A stretch of DNA of 34,438 nt from Burkholderiales bacterium UBA4615 (lineage in GTDB: Bacteria > Pseudomonadota > Gammaproteobacteria > Burkholderiales > Burkholderiaceae_E): assembly GCA_002386465.1 (NCBI GenBank), contig DGIT01000074.1, positions 774-35,211 of the forward strand. The letters are read 5' to 3'. The position numbers were made by a program, and so were the translations under genes. Position 1 is the first letter of the stretch. Every line of letters begins with the position of its first letter. A model generated the notes under the pieces. That model saw nothing but the letters and a program-made list of their open reading frames with translations, was not told the origin of the DNA and did not search any database. Below are positions 24,264-30,602 of the stretch, piece by piece.

Positions 24264-24758
24264 TTAGCCAAGGAGCTTTTCAATGTCGGCGCTGACTGAC
24301 TCCGGAGAGGTGGTGGGCGCATAACGCTCAGCGACTTGTCCGTGGCGATCGATCAGAAATTTGGAGAAATTCCATTTGATGGCTTCACTGCCCAGCAGCC
24401 CGGGCTTGGCGGATTTGAGCCACTTGTACAGCGGATGGGCGTCGTCGCCATTGACGTCGATCTTGGCGAACATGGGAAAGCTCACGCCATAGTTGAGTTC
24501 GCAGAACTGCGAAATCTCCGAGTTCGTGCCGGGCTCCTGCGCCCCGAACTGATTGCTGGGAAAGCCCAGCACCACAAAGCCGCGGTCCTTGTACTGGTCA
24601 TACAACGCCTGCAAGCCTTTGTACTGTGGCGTCAGGCCACATTGGCTGGCGGTATTCACGATCAAAGCGACCTTGCCGCTCCAGTGCGATAGGGGCATGG
24701 GTTTGCCGGTGATCGACTGGGCCTCGAAATCCCAGGCGCTTTGCGCGGTTGCAGTCAT
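24264..24758 (-). CDS. Glutathione peroxidase
   Basis: A 164-residue thioredoxin-fold peroxidase. The peroxidatic Cys40 lies in NTASQCGLTPQY (35-46), where animal enzymes have selenocysteine. Gln74 in FPSNQFGAQEPG (67-77) and Trp129-Asn130 in IKWNFSKFLID complete the tetrad. Cys86 in SQFCE may be the resolving Cys, in which case thioredoxin rather than glutathione would be the reductant, as for many bacterial members. The start at 24758 gives MTATAQSAWDFEAQ. It reduces hydroperoxides and could protect lipids; the downstream mla genes are a suggestive neighbour. It is divergent from the M81 peptidase gene. Confidence 0.93.
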   Translation of the reverse strand: MTATAQSAWDFEAQSITGKPMPLSHWSGKVALIVNTASQCGLTPQYKGLQALYDQYKDRGFVVLGFPSNQFGAQEPGTNSEISQFCELNYGVSFPMFAKIDVNGDDAHPLYKWLKSAKPGLLGSEAIKWNFSKFLIDRHGQVAERYAPTTSPESVSADIEKLLG

Positions 24759-24795
24759 GGTGGGCTCCAGAAAAAGCGGGCAAAGAAGCCATGCT

Positions 24796-24810
24796 AACGT
24801 AGTCGACGTT
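24796..24810. promoter_or_regulatory. Short inverted repeat before the M81 peptidase gene
   Basis: AACGT-AGTCG-ACGTT lies in the 70-base divergent gap between glutathione peroxidase (-) and M81 peptidase (+) genes, just before AAGGAG (24815-24820). Arms are only 5 bases, so chance is a real possibility. Confidence 0.25.
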
Positions 24811-24828
24811 CTGCAAGGAGACTCAGTG

Positions 24829-26340
24829 ATGCGACTGCTCGCCGCCATGTTCAAGCATGAGACCAATACTTTCTCGCCGGTGCCTACGCCCACTGAGCGA
24901 TTCTTCGGTTACCGGCCCGACATGGTGACCGGTCCGGCCGCGATTCAGGCTCATCGTGGGACGGGCAGCGGTCTGGGCGGATTCATCTCGGTAGCTGAAG
25001 CCGCAGGTGCCGAGATCACCGTAGCCGTGGCGGGCGATGCCAATCCAAGTGGTCCGGTCGAGGATGAAGCGTTCGAGCGGATTTCGGGGGCCATTCTGGA
25101 CGAGGTGCGTCGCGGCGGCTGGGACGGCATCCTGCTGGATCTGCATGGCGCCATGGTCACACGCAGCCATGATGACGGCGAGGGCGAACTGCTGCGGCGT
25201 ATCCGGGCTATCGACCCAAGGACCCCGATTGGTGTGACGCTGGATATGCACGCCAACATCTACGAGGACATCGTTGCACTCTCGACCGTGGTGACCGGCT
25301 ATCACACCTATCCGCACATCGATGTGCGCGAGGCCGGACAGCGCTGCGCGCAGGTCCTGGTGCGGGCCATTCGAGGCGAAGTCAAACCTGTCATGCGCTG
25401 GGCCAATCGCCCGATGCTGCCGCATGTGATGCGTCAAGGTACGCACGCCGAACCCAACCGTTCTTTGCAACAGGCCTGTGTGGATCATGAGACCGCAGGC
25501 CAGGCGCTTGCATGCTCGGTGTTCGTCGGATTTCCTCATGCCGACATTCGGGAAGCCGGCTTGTCCTGCGTGGTCTGCACTGATGCGAAGGTCGATACGA
25601 GCGGCGCCGCTGCGCAAACCATCCGCGATGCGCTGCTTGACCGGGCCTGGGCAGCGCGCAAGGACTTAGTCTATCGCAGCGCACCGCTGGAGGAATCGGT
25701 CGCTCAGGCGCGCAGCCTCGCCGCGATGCCTGCCAACGGGCGCACCGGGCCGATCGTGCTGCTCGATCACTGCGACAACGTGGCCTCGGGTGGCACGATG
25801 GACACCACAGCAGTCCTGGCTGAGGTGTTGCGCCAGGGACTGACTGACGCCATGTTTTACGCCATTCATGACCCGGACAGCGTGCAGCGTGCCATCGCGG
25901 CAGGGGTCGGCAATGAGGTGAGTCTGATGCTTGGAGGTAAGGCCGAGATGCCCTCTATCGGAGCGCCTGCCACCCCTCTTGCCGTGACCGGACGGGTTCG
26001 AAGAATCACGGACGGGCTCTACACGCTGCGCGGACCGATGGGCGCGGGTGCGCAAGCGCGCAACGGACCTACGGTGGTGCTGCAGGTAGGCGGCGTGGAA
26101 GTGGTGGTCATGACGCTGTATCAGGAGCCTGCCGATCTGGAGTGTTTTTACAGCGTTGGCATCGACCCAATGCGCAAACGCTTCGTGATCATCAAGAGCC
26201 GGGTGCACTGGCGCGCCGGGCTCGGTCAGCTTGCGCGTGAAGTCGTGGAGTGCGCGGGCGTGGGTGTCACGACCTCCGACTATTCCCTGCTCAAATTCGA
26301 ACAGGTACGCCGTCCGGTGTTCCCGCTCGACCCCCTTTGA
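24829..26340 (+). CDS. M81-family metallopeptidase (MlrC-like)
   Basis: A 503-residue protein of the MlrC family, named for the peptidase that cleaves linear microcystin products but found widely in bacteria with no microcystin. The start at 24829 has AAGGAG 8 bases upstream. Motifs: FKHETNTFSP (8-17), LLDLHGAMV and VTLDMHANI (zinc-ligand region), TGYHTYPHID, and LLDHCDNVASGG (C-terminal domain). Domain order is the usual DUF1485 then MlrC_C. Natural substrate is unknown; small peptides or amidic compounds are likely. It precedes an iron-ADH-family gene by 13 bases, an operon that may handle one substrate. Confidence 0.9.
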   Translation: MRLLAAMFKHETNTFSPVPTPTERFFGYRPDMVTGPAAIQAHRGTGSGLGGFISVAEAAGAEITVAVAGDANPSGPVEDEAFERISGAILDEVRRGGWDGILLDLHGAMVTRSHDDGEGELLRRIRAIDPRTPIGVTLDMHANIYEDIVALSTVVTGYHTYPHIDVREAGQRCAQVLVRAIRGEVKPVMRWANRPMLPHVMRQGTHAEPNRSLQQACVDHETAGQALACSVFVGFPHADIREAGLSCVVCTDAKVDTSGAAAQTIRDALLDRAWAARKDLVYRSAPLEESVAQARSLAAMPANGRTGPIVLLDHCDNVASGGTMDTTAVLAEVLRQGLTDAMFYAIHDPDSVQRAIAAGVGNEVSLMLGGKAEMPSIGAPATPLAVTGRVRRITDGLYTLRGPMGAGAQARNGPTVVLQVGGVEVVVMTLYQEPADLECFYSVGIDPMRKRFVIIKSRVHWRAGLGQLAREVVECAGVGVTTSDYSLLKFEQVRRPVFPLDPL

Positions 26341-26353
26341 ATCGGAGCACGCC

Positions 26354-27520
26354 ATGCAATCAGGCAGCCATGAGTTTCTGGCCCAGGATCGGGTCATCTG
26401 GGGCAAACCCGCTGCGCAGGCCGTGGTGGAGGAGGCCGATCGGCGCAAGGCCGCGCGGGTGTTCATCGTCACCTCGCGTACGCTGAATCGGACGACCGAG
26501 GCGGTGGCCGCCATCGTGCGTGCACTCGGTACTCGCCATGTCGGCACCTTCGATGAATGCGTCGAACACACGCCGCGCGCAAGCGTCATTGCCGCGGCCG
26601 AGACGGCCAGGGCAGTCAACCCCGACCTGGTGGTGACCGTGGGCGGCGGGACTGCGATTGATACCTCCAAGGTCATGCTGATTGCCCTGACCCACAACGT
26701 GCGCACCGTCGAGGGACTGAGCGACTGGCACATGCGGGTGAACCCGGATGGCACGCGCGTGCTGCCGCCCGTGCAAACCCCTGCGTGCCGGCAGATCGTG
26801 GTCAGCACTACATTGGGTGCAGCCGAGTTTTCCGATCTCGGCGGCTGTACCGACCCGGTCCGCAAAACCAAAGATGCGTACACCGGCAAGTTCATTGGCG
26901 CGGCCAGCGTCATCCTGGATCCTGCCATCACCGTGCACACGCCGGACTGGCTCTGGTTGTCCACGGCGGTGCGTGGAATCGACCATGCGGTCGAGGGTCT
27001 GTGCTCGGTAGCGCCTTCGCCGCTCATCGATGCCACGTCATTGCAGGCCTTGCATCTCTTTGGACAAGGTCTGCCCGTGCTTCAAAAGCAGCGCGACGAC
27101 ATGCAGGCCCGCCTGATGTGTCTGCAAGCCGCATGGATGGCTGGTTTCGGGATCATGCGGGTGCCCTACGGCGCGAGCCATGGGATTGGGCACAGCCTGG
27201 GCGCTGTGACCGGCATCAGTCATGGCTACACCTCATGCATCATGCTGCCTCACGTGATGCGCTTCAATCTTGAGCGCACTCAGGCGCAGCAGGCGCGTAT
27301 TGCGCAAGCCATGGGTGCGACCGATGGAGATGCAGCGGGGGCTGTGGCTCGGCTGATCGCATCCCTGGGCATGCCGACGCGCTTGCGCGATCAGGGCGTG
27401 AAGCCCGAGCAGTTCGAGGCGATTGCCGCAGGGGCGATTCACAACATGTGGGTGCGCAGCAATCCGCGGCCGATTGAGGGCAAGGCGGGGGTTGTAAAGC
27501 TGCTGGAGGCGGCTTACTGA
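26354..27520 (+). CDS. Iron-containing-ADH-family oxidoreductase (maleylacetate reductase-like)
   Basis: A 388-residue group III alcohol dehydrogenase-fold protein. The start at 26354 has GGAG nearby. NAD(P) is bound by VTVGGGTAID (94-103). Of the canonical metal set (Asp, His, His, His), I see His211 in GIDHAVEGL, His280 in GIGHSLGA and His290 in GISHGYTS. The Asp position four residues before the first His is Arg207. Loss of that Asp is seen in maleylacetate-reductase-like subgroups, so iron may be absent. The likely role is reduction of a keto or carbonyl compound. It is in an operon with the M81 peptidase, 13 bases upstream. Confidence 0.87.
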   Translation: MQSGSHEFLAQDRVIWGKPAAQAVVEEADRRKAARVFIVTSRTLNRTTEAVAAIVRALGTRHVGTFDECVEHTPRASVIAAAETARAVNPDLVVTVGGGTAIDTSKVMLIALTHNVRTVEGLSDWHMRVNPDGTRVLPPVQTPACRQIVVSTTLGAAEFSDLGGCTDPVRKTKDAYTGKFIGAASVILDPAITVHTPDWLWLSTAVRGIDHAVEGLCSVAPSPLIDATSLQALHLFGQGLPVLQKQRDDMQARLMCLQAAWMAGFGIMRVPYGASHGIGHSLGAVTGISHGYTSCIMLPHVMRFNLERTQAQQARIAQAMGATDGDAAGAVARLIASLGMPTRLRDQGVKPEQFEAIAAGAIHNMWVRSNPRPIEGKAGVVKLLEAAY

Positions 27521-27544
27521 GGGATGCTTGCCGGGTGCGGCGCC

Positions 27545-27568
27545 TTGCTTGCGCGGGGCCGTTGGCGC
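27545..27568 (+). repeat. Left copy of a 24-bp imperfect direct repeat flanking the toxin-antitoxin pair
   Basis: It matches 28434-28457 at 22 of 24 bases. The last 16 are identical (GCGGGGCCGTTGGCGC). It lies 25 bases after the oxidoreductase stop. The pair bounds an 865-base segment holding only the Phd/VapC genes. Confidence 0.7.
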
Positions 27569-27594
27569 TGCTCCACCCCACCGTGCCAACGGCC
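27557..27594. repeat. Inverted repeat with 10-base perfect arms
   Basis: GGCCGTTGGC (27557-27566) and GCCAACGGCC (27585-27594), 18-base loop. It overlaps the left direct-repeat copy. No T-run follows on either strand. It could be an extragenic palindromic element or a Rho-independent-like end of the plus-strand operon without a U-tract. Confidence 0.6.
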
Positions 27595-27619
27595 TGGAGA
27601 GCGCTGCCTGCATCACAGG

Positions 27620-27640
27620 AGCTTGCCTTGGGAGCAGGCT
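27620..27640. terminator. Weak hairpin at the 3' end of vapC
   Basis: AGCTTGC (27620-27626), loop of 7, GCAGGCT (27634-27640), with one G-U pair on the plus strand, followed by only TT. It abuts the vapC stop (27642). A terminator for either converging transcript is possible, but the U-tract is poor. Confidence 0.3.
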
Positions 27641-27641
27641 T

Positions 27642-28076
27642 TCAGTTCGGCGAGTCAGTCCAGGGATTCAAGACTGGCACCCCGGCCAGCTCGAATTCCG
27701 TGCGGTCGCGTGTGACGACAGTCAACCCGTGACACAGGGCTGTTGCGGCAATGATCAGATCAGGCTGAGAGAAGGTGTGACCGCGCTTGCGACCCGTCTC
27801 GACGAGCAGCCGCCACTTAAACATGATCTCTTCGGTCACAGGCAGTGCGCGTTGCACGAACATGGGACGCACTTTGTGCGTGAGCCAATCGCGGAGTTCC
27901 GAGCGCCGCGCCGGCTGGTTGATCAGTTCGATGCCGAATCGGATCTCAGCGAAAGTGACTTCGCTGACGAAAAGTTGCTCCAGTGGCAGGGCGGCAACGA
28001 AACGCAAAACACGCGCCTGCGGGCGAGGTCGCCTCAATTCAGAGATGACATTGGTGTCGAGCAGCCATCCGCTCAT
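27642..28076 (-). CDS. vapC: PIN-domain toxin, VapC type
   Basis: A 144-residue PIN-domain ribonuclease. The acidic metal-binding set is present: Asp7 in LLDTNVISEL (5-14), Glu44 in VTFAEIRFG (40-48), Asp106 in SQPDLIIAA (103-111), and Asp124 in VVTRDRTEF (120-128). VapC toxins cut tRNA or rRNA when freed from antitoxin. It starts 9 bases after the antitoxin stop. Length fits the family (130-150). All four catalytic residues are kept, so it should be active. It lies between direct repeats. Confidence 0.92.
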   Translation of the reverse strand: MSGWLLDTNVISELRRPRPQARVLRFVAALPLEQLFVSEVTFAEIRFGIELINQPARRSELRDWLTHKVRPMFVQRALPVTEEIMFKWRLLVETGRKRGHTFSQPDLIIAATALCHGLTVVTRDRTEFELAGVPVLNPWTDSPN

Positions 28077-28085
28077 GGTCGGGAC

Positions 28086-28388
28086 TTACAACTTGACGCT
28101 GCGAACCGGCATGGGTGCGCGGACCGGCTCGATGCCGATGGTACGGTGCGGGGAAGACTGCAGGGCATCGACCAGCAATTGCCCGGTCTGCAGCCCCGAG
28201 AGGCGTCGGAACGCGGCTGCGTCTACGATGACAACTGCCTCGCGTCCATGAAGGGTGACGTGTTGCGGGCCCTCGCTGTGGGCCTTTCGGACCACTTCGC
28301 TGAAGCGTGCCTTAGCGTCCTGTAATCGCCAGGAGGCCGAGGTCACTCCGTCAGTTGCTTGGTGGGGTATCAAGGGGATTCTAGTCAT
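28086..28388 (-). CDS. Phd/YefM-type antitoxin
   Basis: A 100-residue antitoxin with an N-terminal PhdYeFM DNA-binding domain: SWRLQDAKARFSEVVRKA (about 19-36), then GPQHVTLHGREAVVIVDAAAFRRL (40-63). The C-terminal 35 residues (VDALQSSPHRTIGIEPVRAP) are the likely toxin-binding tail. The ATG at 28388 is used; a GTG at residue 15 is an alternative. The start is so near the candidate -10 that the message may be leaderless. A dyad covers the start codon, which fits autorepression by antitoxin or complex. vapC follows directly. Confidence 0.9.
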   Translation of the reverse strand: MTRIPLIPHQATDGVTSASWRLQDAKARFSEVVRKAHSEGPQHVTLHGREAVVIVDAAAFRRLSGLQTGQLLVDALQSSPHRTIGIEPVRAPMPVRSVKL

Positions 28389-28397
28389 GCTGACCAG
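28381..28397. promoter_or_regulatory. Candidate autoregulatory operator over the antitoxin start
   Basis: CTAGTCA-TGC-TGACCAG, arms matching at 6 of 7, spans the antitoxin ATG (28386-28388) and touches the candidate -10 (28396-28401). Phd-type antitoxins bind such short palindromes near their own promoter. Confidence 0.5.
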
Positions 28398-28425
28398 TTT
28401 ACTGCGTCACCGGGGGGCGCCTCAA
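28396..28425 (-). promoter_or_regulatory. Candidate promoter of the toxin-antitoxin operon
   Basis: On the minus strand, TTGAGG (28425-28420) and TAAACT (28401-28396) are 18 bases apart (4/6 and 4/6 to consensus). The predicted start near 28389 would directly precede the antitoxin ATG, i.e. a leaderless mRNA. No Shine-Dalgarno is seen, which agrees. Confidence 0.45.
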
Positions 28426-28433
28426 GACGTTAT

Positions 28434-28457
28434 TTGGTTGAGCGGGGCCGTTGGCGC
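28434..28457 (+). repeat. Right copy of the 24-bp imperfect direct repeat
   Basis: It matches 27545-27568 at 22 of 24 bases, in the same orientation. It lies just outside the toxin-antitoxin promoter and 43 bases from the acyl-CoA ligase stop. A related inverse core (GCCAACG) recurs at 28492-28498. Confidence 0.7.
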
Positions 28458-28499
28458 GTTGGGGCAGCTTGCGCCGGTCGCCGTCCCCAGGGCCAACGC

Positions 28500-30077
28500 T
28501 CAGTTCACCGCGCGGGTGGACCCACCCCAGTACTTCGCCCGGATCGCCTTCTTGTCCGGTTTGCCCAGTCCGGTGACCGGCAGCGCGTCAGTGAAATCCA
28601 CGGACTTGGGGGCTTGCACTACGCCCTTGGCATCACGCACCAGGGCGATCAGCGCTTCGGCATTGGGCGTGGCGCCGGGGCGCAGCACCACCACGGCCTT
28701 GACCGCTTCGCCCCACTTGGGGTCTGGCACGCCGATGACCGCAGCGGCGGCCACATCCGGGTGGCGCGTGAGCACGTCCTCCACTTCGCGCGGAAACACG
28801 TTGAAGCCGCCGCTGATGATCATGTCCTTGCTGCGATCCACGATGTACAGGAACCCGTCGGCGTCTCGGCGGGCCAGATCGCCGGTGTGCAACCACCCGT
28901 GTCGAAAGGCCTTCTCGGTCTCTTCGGGCTTGTTCCAGTACCCCGCCATCACCAGCGAGCCGCGGCAGCAGATTTCGCCCACTTCGCCCACCGGCACTTC
29001 ATGGCCCTGCTCATCGAGCAACTTGACCTGCACGCCGGCAGACGGCATGCCGCAGGAGGCGAGGCGCTCGGGGTGTTTAGGATCATGCTCGGCGCGGCGC
29101 AGGGTTGTGACGCAATTGGGCGCCTCGGATTGACCGTAGAGCTGCATGAACACTGGCCCGAAGCGCTTCATGCCCTCCAGCAGGCGTGCCGGTGACATGG
29201 GCGAGGCCCCGTAGATGATGGTTTGAAGGCTCGACACATCCGCCGTGTCCATGCTCGGATGATCGAGCAGCACGTAGATCATCGTGGGCACCAGGAACGT
29301 GCTGGTAATCCGGTGGCGCTCCACCAGATCGAAGAACCGTTGCGCATCAAACCCCTTGCTCATCACAAAGGTGCCTGATCGGCTCATCACCGCCACGATC
29401 ATCGCGCCGGCTGCATGAGTGATCGGGGTCATGGCGAGAAAACGAATCTCTTGCGGCCAGTCCCATTCGGTGAGTTCGGTCATGACCATGGTGACCTGCA
29501 CCCGATGCGTATGGATCACCCCCTTGGGCCGGCCCGTGGTGCCACCGGTGTAAATCAGGGTGCAGATGTCCTCGGGTTGGGCCACCGACTCGAGCGGGCC
29601 GGGTGTGTATTGCGCAAGCGCTGCCAGGATGTCTTCGCTGCCCGCGCCCGGCCCCAGACCCATGATGCGCTGCACGCCGGGTACCCTCGCCTGAAGCGCT
29701 TCCGAGCGCTGTGCAAATTGCGTGGGATCGACAAAGAGCGTGGTCACGCCCGAGTCTTCCAGCAGATACGCATGGTCGTCTTCCGAACCCAGCGGGTGCA
29801 TCCAGGTGGAACGCAAACCCATCAGATAGCCTGCCGCATTGACCAGAAACGCTTCCGGCCGGTTGGAGGACAGGGTGGCGATGGCATCGCCTCGTTTCAG
29901 ACCCCGGGCCTTGAGCGCCTGAACCAGTTGGCTGAGCGCCGCACCGAACTGCGCGTAGCTCATGGTCTGCTCATCAAGGATGAATGCGGTCCGATCGCCA
30001 CCGCGGTGAATGGCGCGGATGATCAGATCGCCCATGGTGCAGCCTTCAACCAGGCTGCTCGGAAACGTGGGGGTCAT
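28500..30077 (-). CDS. AMP-dependent acyl-CoA synthetase/ligase
   Basis: A 525-residue ANL-superfamily enzyme that adenylates a carboxylic acid and makes its CoA thioester. The phosphate loop is YTGGTTGRPKG (176-186). The A5-type YGQSEAPN, hinge-region LHTGDLARRDADGFLYIVDR, DMIISGGFNVFPREVED and Lys506 in TGLGKPDKKAIR (catalytic Lys) are all present. The start at 30077 overlaps the VOC gene stop by ATGA; Met15 is an alternative. Substrate may be a medium/long fatty or an aryl acid. It could feed the acyl-CoA dehydrogenases of the same window, but they are 21 kb away. Confidence 0.92.
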   Translation of the reverse strand: MTPTFPSSLVEGCTMGDLIIRAIHRGGDRTAFILDEQTMSYAQFGAALSQLVQALKARGLKRGDAIATLSSNRPEAFLVNAAGYLMGLRSTWMHPLGSEDDHAYLLEDSGVTTLFVDPTQFAQRSEALQARVPGVQRIMGLGPGAGSEDILAALAQYTPGPLESVAQPEDICTLIYTGGTTGRPKGVIHTHRVQVTMVMTELTEWDWPQEIRFLAMTPITHAAGAMIVAVMSRSGTFVMSKGFDAQRFFDLVERHRITSTFLVPTMIYVLLDHPSMDTADVSSLQTIIYGASPMSPARLLEGMKRFGPVFMQLYGQSEAPNCVTTLRRAEHDPKHPERLASCGMPSAGVQVKLLDEQGHEVPVGEVGEICCRGSLVMAGYWNKPEETEKAFRHGWLHTGDLARRDADGFLYIVDRSKDMIISGGFNVFPREVEDVLTRHPDVAAAAVIGVPDPKWGEAVKAVVVLRPGATPNAEALIALVRDAKGVVQAPKSVDFTDALPVTGLGKPDKKAIRAKYWGGSTRAVN

Positions 30078-30466
30078 TTCGTGTGTTGCTCCGAGACTTC
30101 AATGAGGTTCAGATCGGGATCGCGCATGTACACCGATCGGATCGGCCCGGTGGCGCCCGTACGCATGACCGGCCCTTCGATGATCGGCCAGTTTTGCGCC
30201 TGCAGACGTGCAATGACCACATCGAGCGGGATCGACGCAATGAAGCACAGATCGAGCGCGCCTGGTACGGGCAGATGCGCGCGTGGGGTGAACTCCTTGC
30301 CACGCACATGGAGGTTGATCTTCTGCTGACCGAACTTCAGGGCCAGGCGCGTGCCGCCTGGCGTCTCGAAGCGCTCGAGCTGCATGCCCAAAACCCGGGT
30401 GTAGAAGTCGATGCAGGCAGCCTCGTCGATGGTGGTGAGGACGAGATGGTCGAGGTGGTCGATCAT
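30074..30466 (-). CDS. VOC-family (glyoxalase/dioxygenase fold) protein
   Basis: A 130-residue vicinal-oxygen-chelate protein. The start at 30466 gives MIDHLDHLVLTT, with His7 as the usual first metal ligand, and Glu123 in LNLIEVSE (120-126) as the last. The segment CIDFYTRVLGMQLERF and the C-terminal GPIRSVYMRDPDLNL are characteristic. Possible roles are lyase, epimerase, dioxygenase or drug-binding protein; the fold alone does not choose. Overlap with the acyl-CoA ligase start argues for a shared pathway or coordinated expression. It is divergent from the SNF2 helicase gene. Confidence 0.88.
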   Translation of the reverse strand: MIDHLDHLVLTTIDEAACIDFYTRVLGMQLERFETPGGTRLALKFGQQKINLHVRGKEFTPRAHLPVPGALDLCFIASIPLDVVIARLQAQNWPIIEGPVMRTGATGPIRSVYMRDPDLNLIEVSEQHTK

Positions 30467-30551
30467 GGTGGTTGAGGCGCTGGCGAATGCGCAGTGAGCT
30501 GAATTCCGCAGTGTCGCTCGGGCGATCCTCATCCGTCCATGAAGCTCGCGC

Positions 30552-30557
30552 TACACT
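30552..30557 (+). promoter_or_regulatory. Candidate -10 box of the helicase gene
   Basis: TACACT (4/6 to TATAAT) on the plus strand, start predicted near 30564. The -35 region is poor. Together with the palindrome at 30566-30579 it argues for ATG 30603 over GTG 30573 as start. Confidence 0.3.
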
Positions 30558-30565
30558 GCCCGGTT

Positions 30566-30579
30566 TGCCCACGTGGGCA
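30566..30579. promoter_or_regulatory. Perfect 14-base palindrome, candidate operator
   Basis: TGCCCACGTGGGCA is a perfect palindrome in the VOC/helicase divergent gap, 23 bases before ATG 30603. It sits at the predicted transcription start, where a bound repressor would block the helicase gene. Confidence 0.5.
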
Positions 30580-30602
30580 TTCCAGGATTTACGCGTTCAG
30601 AC

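Noticed and set aside
25666..27036. Long minus-strand open frame (456 codons) opposite the M81 peptidase and oxidoreductase genes
   Set aside because: Both plus-strand genes are well supported, and the minus frame is Ser/Thr/Arg-rich with no recognisable domain; it is a high-GC antisense shadow.
27528..28325. Plus-strand open frame of 265 codons across the toxin-antitoxin pair
   Set aside because: VapC and Phd motifs on the minus strand are clear; the plus frame has no ribosome site and no domain.
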